DNA of 64,000 nt from the NCBI RefSeq assembly GCF_000003815.2, contig NC_049987.1, positions 3,769,683-3,833,682 on the forward strand, given 5' to 3'. The DNA is from Branchiostoma floridae. Taxonomy: Eukaryota > Chordata > Leptocardii > Amphioxiformes > Branchiostomatidae. Within the stretch, counting starts at the first letter, position 1, and every line of letters starts with the position of its first letter. Positions 1-12,773 of the stretch are shown in pieces. The position numbers and the translations under genes were made by a program. The notes under the pieces are model-generated. The model was not told the origin of the DNA, searched no databases, and saw nothing but the letters and a program-made list of their open reading frames with translations.

Positions 1-640
1 TTGGAATCCAGATATTTTGTCACTTTTATGGACCATTGTGCTCTAAAAAGGCTACTTTTATACATGGACAAATTACGACAGAATGACCCACAAATGTTCT
101 GATGACGTTTGTGAACACACAGTCTACTAAAAGATTTTTTTTATTGCAACAGATAGATACATAACATGATGGCGGCACACTCAAGCTCAACATGCTTATT
201 TTCAGGCCGTCATCAAAAACAAACTGAGAGTACAAAAGAACATTGAAACAAATACAGACAAGCAAAGCATATAACAGAAGTAATGTTAAGTAACACCACA
301 TAACGAAATCATAGAATATAAGAAAATACATTTGACTAGAAAGGTAACATTTGCAAGCAAATACAGAATGTTTACCTTCACATGGTCTAGCCTAACATTT
401 CTACTTGGAAATTGGGGAGGGAGCCATGGACAAAATTGGTTTCCTTCAACGATATGTAATCAAATGTTTAAAAAAAACTTTGAAATCTATCAGGCCACAG
501 CAAGTAAATTTTATGGATGACATCCTCTGCAGATTGCAAAAATAGTGCGATAGGGCGAAAAAAAACAAGATGGGTGAAAAAAAGTTGGCTACATTTTCAA
601 AAATAGGCACCATAAAGTTGTGATGACTGTTGTAAAAAGA
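1..640. other. Intergenic, nothing recognised
   Basis: AT-rich sequence. I see no coding exon, RNA gene or clear repeat boundary. The short open frames here have no recognisable protein character. Confidence 0.5.
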
Positions 641-1713
641 AGCTAGAGTTCGGCGACCTCATACCTCCATGAATATTTAGAGGTTTTGTAAATTTCATGC
701 AAATGACTAAGACATTAACATAATTTATGCATGGTGTTGTTCATCATTGACAAATGTACACATGTCACAATTATCAAATTCCCATTATTAATCATAAAGA
801 GGTTTTGCAATTTTTACATAAATTATGCAAATAAGTTCCTCATTACCATATTTAGTATCTGCTTATATTCCACCCATCATAATTAACATGTGTTACATTT
901 ATTGAAGTCCAGTTATTGAAAACAATGGAATTATACAATTCCCTCATTAATTATGCAAATTAAGTCCTCATTTGCATAACATGTATATCATTATGAACAT
1001 CTTTGGTTAAGCTACCCGCATGCCTTATATGATGCCATTCCGTCAATCCTTTCTGCAGTTATCCTCTTTGGAATGTCTTGACAAAAACGCCCCTGCAGTT
1101 TTTAAATTAAATGTTAGGGGGCTGAAATTTGCTCCACTTTGTCATGACACTAAAAGCTATCTACCACCTAAATTTCAAGACCATATCACGTCCAAGACAA
1201 GAGATACATAGAAAAAACTGCTATGATTGAATGTTGTCATTAATTATGCAAATTTGCTCCTTTTTGCATAATTAGTATTTCATCTTGTACAACATTGTCC
1301 AAGGTACCTACATACCAAAAATCATGAAAATCCGTTGTTCCCTTCTTGAGTTATCCTCGTCAGAAGTTTTTGACAAAAATGCCCCTGCTATCTTAAAACT
1401 AGACGCTAGGGGGCCCAAACTTATGTCACTTCATCCTGAGCACAAGAGCTATCTAAAACTCAAAAATCGTGACCATAGCATGTTCAAAACACCAAGATAG
1501 CAAAACCGGAAGTTGCGCTGCAGTACCAAGGGGAGCCGCTAGGGGGCCCAAAATCTAATCATTTCTAGCTTTCATCACACCCTACCAACACACCAAGTAT
1601 CAAACCAATCCACCCAGCCGTTCTTGAGTTATCTTGTTTACACACAGACAGACACACAGACAGACGAACGCGGGGTAAAATATAACCTCCATGACATTTC
1701 ATGGAGGTAATAA
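641..1713 (+). repeat. Repeat family R1, near full-length copy
   Basis: A dispersed ~1.1-1.7 kb repeat also found at 44448-46113 and 49588-50932, with fragments at 5235, 7262, 14862 and 18887. The left end reads AGAGTTCGGCGACC then TACCTCCATGAA. The body alternates ATTATGCAAAT and ATTTGCATAAT blocks, then conserved GCTAGGGGGCCCAAA blocks. The right end has a CACAGACAGACA tract and closes with CATGGAGGTAATAAAG. The left TACCTCCATGA is complementary to the right TCATGGAGGT. No coding capacity is visible, so it is probably a non-autonomous element. Confidence 0.8.
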
Positions 1714-4700
1714 AGGGACAAAACATGGTATCAGAGCCAAGAAGGCGTTCATTCCTGTATTTAAGACATGTACTGGTGTAGTAAAAGTGACACTAGTGTG
1801 GTAGACTGGCATCAACCAACAAAGTTGGTAGCCACACTCATAGCTTCCATATTGGTTTCACTTTTACAACTATCCAATAAGTTTCATTTCTACAACTACA
1901 GTCTCGGGTACCTTGGAAGTGTCCCTTCTACAAGTACAACTATAAGGCTACAACACATTTGCTCTTCTTGGTATTTTATCGTCATGTTGACCATCCCTGC
2001 AGAAGGAAAAAATTATTTTTTTTTTCCTTAAATCAGGCGAAAATTAATGCGCACGATGATGTCATCCATAAAATGTACTTGGTGTGGCCTTAGTCTCGTG
2101 CTCCGATTTGGTGCAGAGCGCGCGCGGCGAAGTTCAGTGGAAGTTGAATACACATGTACAATGTATAAGTTAGATTTTGTCCTTTCCGTCATTGTCGGTG
2201 CCGTCAATATGGGTGCGTAAATGTAGACAATTATTTTGCAAAAATTCAGCGGGTGTTTGCAGACGGTGCTGGTTTAGATGATACAGGTAGTTCCTAACGC
2301 CTGCCGGCGGCTAGAGTGAAGCGACCGGTCGAACCCGCCAGCATATGTATGTAGGAAAATCCCCCTCCCCTACTGCTATGGTCAGTCGCATATTGCTGAC
2401 TTTTTTGTTATTATCCCCCCCCGCCCCCCACGATTAACTGTCAGTTATTGCTACCACATACATACAGAAGTCAAATTTAAAAAAGAAGATAAATGTAAAT
2501 TCAAATGTCAAAGATACTTTCAATATAGTTGATGACAAGGGCTCAGACCTCACCAGCTTGCAATCATGCGGCATTTTATGTAAGGGCGGGGCCTTACATA
2601 ACCCGTGAAAAATAAGTTTGCTTTTGATCTTGATCTTTTTGCTAACTGCTTGTAAGATTTTGACTGAGCAAGGAGGTTAAAAAAATCACTGAGTATAAAT
2701 TTCTGCACAGAGCTGTCGTCTGAATGAATCGCGGGATTCATAGGATTGTGTACAGTAGCCAATTGCAAGTTTTGCGTCGCCAAGGAAATTTGAGCTTTAA
2801 AAATGGTTAACACGTTACGTTCGAAGCATGATCGCTACGTTGTGGCACATCTTACATTTAACTTACTAAAAAATCGCCATGCAAATTTAATTGTTTTAAA
2901 GATGAGGCATAAAACCCCTTTGGTTTGAGGCACGACGTATAGATTTGAGCTTGGAAAATCCCCGGTGGCCGGCTAACGATACACAAGCCGGCATTCGACG
3001 GATATTGATGTAGCAAACATGTCTGTATGAAACCTTAGATTCCCAGGACGTTCGCAACTTGATTGACAGGCAGCGGTTCGATCTGAGAATATGTAAATCA
3101 CTAAATGCATCATAACACGAACATCATTGAAAGTAATTTCTCCTTGCATGTCCAAAGACAAACCGGGTAAAACACTGGCAACTTAATCGGAGTAAAAAAC
3201 AAATGTGGTTCAAAGTATATCATGACTTTGCACTGAACTGACTGGAATAACAAGGCCGCGATTTGCCGCGTACTTTGAGATCAAATGCGGTGCCGATCAG
3301 ACGGCAAAGGTCATCATATTTAGTTTCCGGTGTTTCCATGGGCGGGAATTTTGTTCGTTGTTGTGACAAAGATGTAGAATTTTGCGCGTTCATACTCCGG
3401 AGCCTTTGGCGTGAAATGAAGTTTTTACTGTCATTGAAGTACGAAGTAACAGATCGTGAACGTTGGCATGGCTTCACCGACCTTGGAATGCAACAAGGGG
3501 CGTAAACAGTCCCATTTTGTGCTTGTGCTGTGAAAGGCCACAAACTCTCCCGACGCGTATAAAGCTGTATGTAGGTGAAATGTACTTAACCGTGACTCCG
3601 TTTAATGCTTCACTTGTGAATCGGGATCAACCCAGCGCTGTGGTAACGTTACTGCATGATGAACATGGTGAACGGAAATTATGACGACGTACGATGGGGA
3701 TGGAGGGCGTTCCACGTTGCGGTTTATCTTGTTCAGGTCAGTTTATTTGCGAAATAAAATCCTCAATTCCCTCGTTTGTGTTTTGCATACCTAATATGTC
3801 TCAAATTTAAATCTTTCAGTTTGGATGACGATCTTCGTGCGTAAAAGCCACCAATACGCAGTGACCTTGCGTGTAACGCAGAGCATGTTTTTGTGCACAA
3901 TTTTTCTTGTTTACTCAAAATTTGGTTAACTATACACCATTCCGTATTCTCTCTGTCGACGGTATGCGTTTGTTTACAAATTAGTGCGTGAGCATGCAAC
4001 CTTGTAAAAACAGTTGAATCAAAAGACTAGTGCTGGCATACAATGTATGACACCGTGTGTGTTGTCGATTTGACGTAACTCGATCGAATACAACATAGAA
4101 TCATATCAATGTTTGGATAGCTTAGAGATAAGGTACAACTGGCTCGTTCAGGTTACTGAACTTAAACAAAATCAAAAATAATATGCCCAACAGACACTTA
4201 ATCTTGACTTGATATATATTCAAACAATTAGTGACCTACCTCTCCACACACTTCGATACTATTTTGGGGTATTATATTTCCTTCTGCTGGCGCGGCGGCT
4301 TGTTCGATAGCTGCGGCGGTCGTTGACCTCGTTTCGAACAACGTTCCAAGATTCCAGAGGTGTTCTAAAGTTCGATTTTGTGTTAAAATTGCTATTTTTT
4401 TCACCCTTTTTTGCTCCATAAAATCATTATTTTGGGTCTATGTGGGCCCGAATGACCACGGTGCAGTGCGTTATGTACAGGCCTACCAGATAACTCTGGC
4501 TTTCAAGTTAATCCAAGCTCTACTTTCGGAGATATTCATGTTTTTGAGGTGCGCGGAAAAAAAGAACGTCTAAGCAAAAACAATATGTGTACCTTCGGTG
4601 AAGGTAAACATAAATATAGGTGGATATTCGGACAGACACTCCGGGCCAAGCTTGTAGGATAGAGATTCACTTATTCAAATCTTTTTGTTTCTTTTATGAA

Positions 4701-5234
4701 TGATTGTACATGCTGTAGAAGTTTTGTGTTAATTGAGTTGGATACAAATGCAGACCCTCGGGTCATTAAATGGACTAGATCATGATCCGAGAGATCGTCC
4801 ATGTTTATGGCAAATCCTACCAGCTTATGCAAATTGATTGTTCATAAATCATATAGTATCGAAATGTATGCCGGTTTTAAACGGTACCTGTTCCCATAAT
4901 AAACGTCACGTCCTTTCCCAACCATCGCACAATGTATTGGAAGGGTCCTCACTCCTCAGGGGAATTCAAGAACTCGTTTGCTACAATGTCTGCCCTGCCT
5001 TTAAGCTTCAACTTGTGGTAAAATTAACCATACAAACTTGATTCATTCATAATCATAATCTATTCTCAGAGGAATTATAATACTCTGACTTCTGGAGTGG
5101 AATGCTTCGTTAAGAAGCTGAACAAAGCTCATGATCAGTAAATGAAGACAGCACATTTTAGCAGCACCAGTCGGTACTGCAGCCGGGGTAGCATCTAGTG
5201 GAATGCCTCTTTAACTAAATTGGCCAAAGTCTCC
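1714..5234. other. Intergenic, no gene recognised
   Basis: About 3.5 kb without a supportable exon. Overlapping open frames on both strands around 3220-3680 show no domain, signal peptide or splice context that I can defend. A short C-rich tract lies near 2416-2430. Confidence 0.45.
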
Positions 5235-5598
5235 CATTACTATTCGACCAGGCTGGAGTCTGGTAGAGAATAGGGGTGGGTACCGGTACAGCAAAACACC
5301 AGTCCCTAAGAAAAAAACCGCTAGGGGGCAAATACCTATACGCCAAAAGTCTCGCTTCCGAAAGCTATCTGCCACCCAAAAATCAAATCACATAGCATGT
5401 CCAGAAAACGTTATGAAAACCACACATTCCGCGGCGGTGCCATGGAACGCCACAGGGGGAATATAATCCATGGCATTCCATTCAGTGTTATAAAGACAAG
5501 TACCCACATACAAAATATCAAAACAATCCATATAGACGTTCTCTATTTATCTTACAAACAAACAGTAGTCACTACAAATCCCCCGCTTCAAGGAGGTA
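5235..5598 (+). repeat. Repeat family R1, 3' fragment
   Basis: It contains CCGCTAGGGGGCAAAT, AAGCTATCTGCCACC and CACATAGCATGTCCAG in the same order as the full-length R1 copies, and ends with TTCAAGGAGGTAAAA. The 5' half is missing. Confidence 0.7.
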
Positions 5599-5813
5599 AA
5601 AGGAATGTTATTACAAAAAAAAACCAGATAAACAAACAGTTGTACCCGTTTATTTCCGTTTCTTCCCCGGAAATACGCCATCAGTCCACCAGCCGCCATT
5701 GCGCAAGTCACAAGCAGCAAGGCAACAGCCAATCCCAGCGCGACATGGAAACGAGGCTGGGACCTGGTCTTTTCAATTTTCTTGTCCTCGGGTCGATATC
5801 TGTCAACGGCAGT

Positions 5814-5940
5814 TGAATGAATGAATGAATGAATGAATGAATGAATGAATGAATGAATGAATGAATGAATGAATGAATGAATGAATGAATGAATGAATGA
5901 ATGAATGAATGAATGAATGAATGAATGAATGAATGAATGA
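5814..5940. repeat. (TGAA)n microsatellite
   Basis: About 32 uninterrupted TGAA/ATGA units. The long Phe-Ile-His-Ser repeat frame on the minus strand is an artefact of this tract. Confidence 0.98.
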
Positions 5941-6275
5941 AACACAGGACTGTTGCCTCAGAAAAGTTTAAGCCAGGATGAGCATATCTATGTGTGTGCA
6001 GAATTGTAACAGAAAAAAAGGACCGTTGCCCCAGAAACGCTTACGACAAGACGAGGTGTAAATATGTGTGTACAGAATTGGAACAGTAGCACAGGACTGT
6101 TGTCCTAGAAACGTTTATGACAAGACGAGGTGTGTACAGAAATGTAACAGAAACACAGGACTGTTGTCCTAGAAACGTTTATGACAAGACGAGGTGTAAC
6201 TATGTGTGTACAGAATTGTAACAGAAACGCAGGAAGGTTGTTCCAGAAACTTTTGAAGCGAGAGGAGGTGTAATT
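5941..6275 (-). repeat. 74-bp minisatellite, left array (inverted relative to the right array)
   Basis: Four to five diverged units of the same minisatellite that fills 61.3-63.6 kb, in the opposite orientation. A typical unit contains ACTGTTGTCCTAGAAACG, ATGACAAGACGAGGTG and TGTACAGAATTGTAACAG. It directly abuts the TGAA microsatellite. Confidence 0.9.
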
Positions 6276-6957
6276 ATGTTGCGTTTTATAATTTGATATA
6301 GTGGTTGTAGGTAGTGGTTGGGGATCGGGAGGCCATGTTCTGCTATGTGTAGCATGGCTTTACGTAACGTCGAACGTACGATCAAGTGTTAGATCGTCAC
6401 GCAGTAACAGAAGAATAAACACTTACTTTGACTTCAGATTTCTATTCCACGGTTTCGTTCAGATAGTCTGTGGCCAGCTCCAACAGGTAACCAATTTTAA
6501 TTGCCGAACGTCAGTGACTCAGGTCTGTACGACGAACAACAGTAACAACAGTAACTACACCTTCATGGCTTGCATAACTGTTTCGAAAACAGATATTCAC
6601 TTCTGTAACCAGTTGCCATGATACCATGACCTATATATTCTAGCCTGTTGTTGCAGAGAGGTCGCTGATCAAGTAAAGTTTCACGATCAAGCATCTGATG
6701 TCAACCGGTAAAATATCCGGCTGTAATAAGTTTAAAATCTAAATTTAATATAACGCTTGAAACAAAAAGAAACTGCCCTATACAAATAAGACACAAAAGA
6801 AAACTGCCCCCCTCCCCCTTACCAACTGGTTCGGTGATCTGAACACAATTCATGTTATCCCACGTTTTGAAGGACTATTTTACATTTTCCTGACCTACTT
6901 TGTGTCTAGGTACCGACGAACAATACCAGCATCATCTTTTTTTGTTGATCATATGTA
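6276..6957. other. Intergenic, nothing recognised
   Basis: No exon or repeat boundary that I can support. Confidence 0.45.
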
Positions 6958-7260
6958 ACTGTGTGTGTGTGTGAGTGCCTGTTTGTGCTTGTGTGTGTGT
7001 GTGAATGTATGTATGAATGTGTGTGTTTGTGACTGTGTGTGTGTATGTGTGTGTATGTATGTATGTGTGTTGTGTGCCTGTTTGTGTCTCTGTGTGTGTG
7101 TGTGTGTGTGTGTGTGCCTGTTTGTGCCTCAGTGTGTGTGTTTTCGTATGTATGTATGTGNNNNNNNNNNNNNNNNNNNNNNNNNNNNNNNNNNNNNNNN
7201 NNNNNNNNNNNNNNNNNNNNNNNNNNNNNNNNNNNNNNNNNNNNNNNNNNNNNNNNNNNN
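6958..7260. repeat. (TG)n-rich simple repeat running into an assembly gap
   Basis: TG/TGTA/TGTT simple repeat from 6958 to 7160, then 100 N (7161-7260). The round gap length suggests a placeholder at an unresolved microsatellite. All open frames here are simple-repeat artefacts. Confidence 0.97.
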
Positions 7261-7261
7261 C

Positions 7262-7620
7262 CCGAGGCACGCGATCTATTCTTGTTCCTGGATATTTGTT
7301 GTAAGTAAGTCATTTTAACCTTTTGATGGATTGCAATGAAATTTGGTGTGTGTGGGTAGGTGTTGGAAAGACGAAGGTCAAGGATAGCTCCCCATGGCGT
7401 GTGATCTTGGTATTGCAGCAAAACTTCTATAGGTTTGCGTCTTTTGACCTGGACAGAATTTGGTCTTGATATTTAGGTGGCAGATAGCTGGCAATATAAG
7501 GAAAAAGTAATGTAGTGTAGGTTTGTGCCTCCTAGCAACTTACTCTGGAACTACTTGGACGTTTTACGTCTTAAGATTTGCAGTGGGGAGACGCTGTATG
7601 TGACCGGGCCCTAAGTTGAG
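7262..7620 (-). repeat. Repeat family R1, inverted fragment (probable)
   Basis: Read on the minus strand it gives blocks typical of R1: the CCTACCCACA-like stretch followed by a 'fits ATTTCATTGCAATCC' block, and AGCTATCTGCCACCTAA near 7485-7460. It is diverged and its edges are uncertain. Confidence 0.55.
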
Positions 7621-7979
7621 CTTTACCGACACGTCTGGGGTGTGGGGTACAAAAGTCCTGATAATCTTGCTATGAACTATTCTAATGTCTTTCAAAAATT
7701 CAAGGAACCGGGACGTTACAAAATATTCAAGCAGCCTGAGTTCAATCACTTCTTTTTGAGAATAACTTCAACCAGCAGCCCCAAACATGGCTGTGAATCT
7801 ATAACCCTACTCTACAGATAACACTCGGTTTTTTTTACAACAAAGAAACTACATCGAGAAGTAAATACAGAAGGCAAAACATAGATTATCCTCGGTCAAA
7901 ACGTGAAAATCAATTGTTTCGTTGGGAACAGAGGGCTATGATATCAAAAATCCACTGAACTGAGACGCCTGGCCTTTTT

Positions 7980-8228
7980 TGGTGTGTTGCTTTATTCATC
8001 CGATCTTATTAACGTTTGCACTTTGATCTTATTTTCAAAAGTATAAAAACAGACAGCAGCAGACTAATTTCCTCACAGTGTGTGTTGGGAAAAGACTATG
8101 TTATTTCCAGCATTTCCAGAACCTGTGACAGACAGGTTTTGGAACGCGTCTGTCAGTAAAAACACTTTTACGTTATTGAAACTGTAAAATCTGTTTACTG
8201 TCGAGGATTGGTGAGCGGCTAGCAAAAC
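7980..8228 (+). promoter_or_regulatory. Promoter and 5' leader of gene A, with TATA box
   Basis: A TATAAAAA box lies at 8042-8049, about 180 bp before the gene A ATG, followed by AGCAGCAGAC and CACAGTGTGTGTTGGG. The block from about 7990 to 8228 aligns with sequence in front of gene B (16.1-16.8 kb): shared landmarks are GACAGGTTTTGGAACGC, TCTGTCAGTAA and GCAAAACATG. The TATA call is inferred from its position upstream of a signal-peptide exon; no transcript start is known. Confidence 0.6.
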
Positions 8229-11200
8229 ATGTCGGCCTGGCTTTGCGTGATACTCGCCTTAGGTTGTGTCATGTCGTATGGTAAGTTAACAATTTTTCGT
8301 TGCCAAAACATGGGTGCCTTTAAATATCCATGCGATTTTTAGAAGTGATTAATTCACGTTTTCGGGAATACATACGAATTGAATAAATCGAATACATGCA
8401 TTTCTTACTAATAGATCGAATTAGTGTTCTGTAAGCTTTAGATTGGCATGATTCGTTGTATATACCGTAAGACTCGTATGATTCTTTGTAGTGGGTCGTA
8501 TGAATTCGAATTCGTATTCCAGAAAACTCGTATGACTTCTATGAAACCTGAATTTATTCCGAATAAAGAGACTCTTTTTACACAACCAATGTTTTATTCT
8601 CATCGACGTTTTGGTGACCGTCTGTCACCTTCTTCAGGGCAATTCTGACTGGCTCACATTGTACTGCAGGACAGTACAATTATTTATTTTGAATTTATTC
8701 CGTTAAAGTCGTATGAAGTCCATTTAATTCTGAAAACTTGATTCGAGCTCCTGCTCTAATTATAACCAATCCAGAGACCCTCTTCTACTACACTTGCTCC
8801 TCCATGGCCCTTTAGTATCTTGAAGACTTGTGTCGCTACGTAGTAATAAGTCACTCTGGGTTTTCTCCTATTCTCCTACCTTCTCGTTACTTTTTTTCAG
8901 TTTCATTCTGCGCTGTTCTTGTCAACAGATTGTTTATTTTTTATGATTTAGATATTACGTTGGGACAACTGATAGCTTTTGCTGCTATCCCATGAAACGT
9001 TAACCTTAAAACATATGTGTCTCAGCCATTTATCCTTTTTTCTCGTGACTTTGTCCACCTCCACGTTTTTTTAACCGTATAGGAAGACCGATTCCACTGT
9101 GGTAATAAACATTCTGACTTTAATTCTGCGTTGGATCTTGGATTTTCTGTAGCTTGTGGGATTTTCTGACTTCAAAGTCTGTTTAAAAATATAATTCCGA
9201 ATATCTTAAGTTGTTGACCGCTTCTCCGGTTGTACCACTTCTAGTACAAATGATATTAGGTGTTAAAAAGATAACAGGCGTTTTCTGGTTGAAAGTCATC
9301 ATTTGGGGTTACTTGGAAATTAGCTAGAGAACTTTATTGCACAACTATTGTACGAGATACAAATGTATGGCAGCAACATAACTACAGTTTTATAGCTTAA
9401 CTTAAGGCATATCTAACTAATACAGAAGTTGTAGTATGGGATAAGTTTCTTACAATCATTGAAGGCTTTTACAATCATTGAGGAATTTCTAACCTTCTTT
9501 AATATATTTTCCTATATCTGTCATGCAGGGATTGTCACATGTCATGGTGTATTTGAATTGGCACTTCAGGTCCATTGAGATAGATCCTTGTGTATAAAAT
9601 GACAGCCTTATGTATAGAGAATTGGGCATATCAGAATATCTGGGACATACAACCATAAAGTGATATTCGTCTTCAGTTAGCTCTGGATAGAAAGGACAAA
9701 CCCTCTGGTCAATAGGGATTTGTGGGAATCTCCCAGTTTCTATATTCAATTTGTGACAGCCAATTCTGAGTTTTGTGATTGTCCTACGAATGTCAAGGCT
9801 ATTTAAGGTTGAAATGTAGTTTTCTTGCTTGTAATGCTTGTTGTAGAAAGAGAGGCTTCACATCATACGACTGCAATTGTCCGTTCACCATACAATGAAC
9901 TTCCTAATCTTACCGTACCCTCCTTCTTACAGGTTCCATTTCAAAAGATGAATTATACAAGGAAACAATGCAGGAGTCCACATGCATCTATGCATTTGTA
10001 AACAGGCCCCAGTTCAACAGCCCCCTCTACCGGGATCAAACGCTCTGCAGCGTTTGCTTGATCTTCCTAATCTTACCGTACTCTCCTTCTTACAGGTTCC
10101 ACTTCAAAAGATGAATTATGCAAGGAAACAATGCAAGAGTCCACTGTTTACGCATTTGTAAACAGGCAACCGTTCATCAGCCCCCTCTACCGGAATGAAA
10201 CCACTCTACAGCCTACGACTGATTCGCAGACTAAGACAGGTTGATCTTACCTTATTGTTTTACAGTTCTTTGATATTCGTCTAAACAGGCTTGTGTAACT
10301 ACAGGAGATATTGTAGCTTTTACAAATCCGTTTTATTAGAATATCAATAAATTGATGACAGGTCAGCTAACAATCATATGCATGTCTTGTTGGCATTAGT
10401 ATCGTTTTTTTTTTTCATATAATGTTTATGTATTTGATTGTACAACCTTGCTTATAAATAAATGCACGTCTTATTGGCATATCTAACGATCTTGTTGGCT
10501 AATCTTACTTTCCTTTATGTTCAGGATCAATTGAATCAGAGAAGACCACCACCGGGCCACAGTTCAGCAGCCCCCTCTATCGGAATCAAGGCGCTCTGCA
10601 GACTACGAGTGACCTGCAAACTAAGACCAATGGTAAGGGTAGTTGGTGTTTTCTCGCATTCTATCTTATTGATTATCCTGAGTAAATGTTTTTATTTCAC
10701 ACATTTCCAGAACCTAGGATGAATCTGGTTCAAAACACTCCATTTCGAAGTGAATGAAACTTTTTTGAATGGTTTACTGACAAAAATATTGATGAATGGA
10801 AGCAAAACATGTTGGCATGAGTCTGCATGATACGTCGAACAATGTGGGAAATCTGGTAAACTTAGGGTCAAAGGTGGTTGCTATCTGTTGCTAGTGGAGC
10901 CAACACCCACCTCGCTGGGGGTCTTCAGTGTGACCTAACCCTCGCCTTTGGCTGCGGCATTTCACCTGACGGGTTTGAAGGAGCTTAACACATGGGTAAT
11001 AGGCCCCGGAATGGGTTTTTTAATTGCAACAAAGAGGAAAATACAATCTTAATTTTCTTCAGCTTCAGGATCTTTTGAATCAGAGCAGACCACCACCAAG
11101 CCACAGTTCAGCAGCCCCCTCTACCGGGATCGACACACTCTGCAGACTCCGACTACCATGAAGACCAAGGCTAAGGGTAAGAGTGGTTGATCTTTTTTCC

Positions 11201-12773
11201 CCATCCCTTCATCTTCATTAGCATAACTTAAGGCTAATTATGCACAGTAGTACCTAATTTGCATAAGAAAATGGCAACGTTTTGCAATCCCGCTACAGTT
11301 AATTAAAGGATCTTTATATAGGCAACAGTTATAACTTTAAAAGAGAGAAGAATTAAGAGATATCAATTATGGAGATCACTACCTCTATGTTCAAGTGATC
11401 ATTGTTTTTATTTGCATAATCCCTAAGAAGCCTTCGTATTATGACAAATGATTACCATGTCACGCAAATTCATATATATATATATATACGTCACTAGTTA
11501 TTATTGGATGTACTGTAGTGGTAAGGCGTTGTTTTTTTGCAACCATTACTGTAAATGCAGAAATGTTCGCGGTGGATTAATGTTCGCGGTTTTCGCGGCG
11601 ACCACTTTACCGCGAACTTAAATCCACCGCAAACATTTTTCTATTATGGTAATAGACTGCAGTCTATGGTGTCACCGCGAAATTAAAACCACCGCGAAAA
11701 GTCCTTTTTCCCGCTACCACGAAATTAAATCCCCGCGAACTTAAATGCATTTACAGTAATTGTCTTTTCTTGTACTTGGGCAAAATCTGTCCACCGCCAC
11801 ACAAAATGAACAGATGAGGTCCGTATGGAATTTAGCCTCTCCCAGGCTCCACAGGTCGCTGGAAGAAAAATTGTAGAGATATAGACACATAATTATAACA
11901 TGCAGTGGTGTTAGCTTTCCAAAGAATATTCTTTGCGACCAGCCAACACTTCTGGCTATCTTTGTCCAATTTCTATTATTTTTCCAGCGACCTGTGTGGT
12001 ATTCCATTGCAAAAGAAAGTGTTATTTTCCAATAGATAATGTATCTCTAAATATATAATCAGCCGGCCTTTGGTGGAATTCCACTTGTGGTTAATTACGC
12101 AACGTGTGTCTGTAAAATGATATGACACTCACTAAGTCCATGCAGACCCTACGGTTGCATTCCTTATGCAGTGGCACTTCCTTAATCGCGATTATTTTCC
12201 GGCATAAATGAGGGGCGCTAAGCACACCAAGAAGGTCAATTGTAAAGGTATCAAAGAACACATGACGTGTTTTTCTTAGCGCCCCTGAAATCATATGTGT
12301 AACCAAACTTATGCCAGGCGTTGACGTTGCAAGACACATTGTATTCAAGCTATAGACTGGGATTGGTTAATTTGATTTGAGGGTACTTGGGGAGTTTTGT
12401 AGAAGACTAAATGCTGTTTGATGTGCGTGGGGCTAATGGGTATTTTATTTTAATGTGGAGTAAGTACTTCATGCGATGTTTACAAGCTTAAATCGCATAG
12501 ATGTTGACCAGTACCAATGATATAGGAACTTGGTAATTTTTATGAATTAAAAGACTTTGTTGTTGTACATCGAACTTTGCTATCCGGATCCGGTGACTTA
12601 CAACCTGATGAAACTATTCACGCCTCCTTTTTATTTCTTTTCCCACTGTAGCGAAATGTTTTGAAGGGGGATTTGCTTGCGACAACGGCGCGTGCATCTT
12701 TGGCAATTGGAAGTGCGACGGCGGGACAGACTGTCCGGATGGAGAGGACGAGTCGCCTGTCAACTGCCCATAG
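8229..12773 (+). CDS. Gene A: small secreted protein with repeated SPLYR exons and a C-terminal LDLa domain
   Basis: Model: exons 8229-8280, 10096-10239, 10525-10632, 11069-11176 and 12652-12773, total 534 nt, 177 aa. All junctions are GT/AG and all introns are phase 1. Exon 1 encodes a hydrophobic signal peptide ([17 protein letters not shown]). Exons 2-4 are homologous and each contains a version of F-(S/I)-S-P-L-Y-R-(N/D) in a Thr/Gln-rich context; exon 2 also has [14 protein letters not shown]. The last exon encodes one LDL receptor class A domain (residues ~140-176) with six cysteines and the calcium-site pattern W-K-C-D-G...D-C-P-D-G-E-D-E, then TAG. LDLa modules bind ligands outside the cell; the partner here is unknown. 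Seen: splice phase, repeats and cysteines. Inferred: secretion. I do not recognise the SPLYR family. Gene B is a paralogue. Confidence 0.72.
9489..9860 (-). pseudogene. Non-LTR retrotransposon fragment, C-terminal end of ORF2
   Basis: In intron 1 of gene A, on the opposite strand. The translation runs from a [15 protein letters not shown] stretch into [21 protein letters not shown] and VVCPRYSD. This is the Cys/His-containing C-terminal tail found after the reverse transcriptase domain in several LINE clades. No RT domain remains. Confidence 0.7.
9933..10080 (+). pseudogene. Truncated duplicate of gene A exon 2
   Basis: A tandem copy of exon 2 with its own acceptor (CCTTCTTACAG before 9933). 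It reads [16 protein letters not shown] and [10 protein letters not shown], then loses the exon's last part and its donor at CTCTGCAG and runs into a copy of the intron sequence upstream of the true exon 2. The duplication unit is about 160 bp. Without a good donor I leave it out of the gene A model. Confidence 0.65.
10690..10850 (+). pseudogene. Decayed copy of the gene A/B leader and signal-peptide exon
   Basis: In intron 3 of gene A. It contains CATTTCCAGAACC, GGTTTACTGACAA and GAAGCAAAACATG in the same order as the leaders at 8.1 kb and 16.7 kb, followed by ATG TTG GCA TGA, so the signal-peptide frame is broken at codon 4. It marks an earlier local duplication of the promoter and exon 1. 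Confidence 0.6.
11547..11758. mobile_element. Palindromic GCGG-type MITE, copy 1
   Basis: A 212-bp element with ends TACTGTAAATGCAGAAATG and ATGCATTTACAGTA. The interior is built from TTCGCGG/CCGCGAA and GGTGG/CCACC blocks that pair across the centre. Copies at 47826-48036 and 51029-51242 share the same termini. It has no coding capacity and lies in intron 4 of gene A. Confidence 0.85.
12016..12445 (+). repeat. Repeat family R3, copy 1
   Basis: Starts near GTGTTATTTTCCAATAGATA and includes TCAGCCGGC and an internal hairpin GGGGCGCTAAG...CTTAGCGCCCC (about 12209-12287). A second direct copy lies at 13198-13640 and an inverted copy at 17030-17420. Confidence 0.75.

Noticed and set aside
5547-5945. 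Minus-strand protein made of repeated Phe-Ile-His-Ser
   Set aside because: Translation of the TGAA microsatellite.
6906-7421. His/Thr-rich or Cys/Val-rich open frames spanning the gap
   Set aside because: Translation of (TG)n simple repeat and N bases.
9933-10080. Using this as a real exon 2a of gene A
   Set aside because: No acceptable donor; the only nearby GT (GTTTGC) is poor, and the intact copy at 10096 fits phase exactly.
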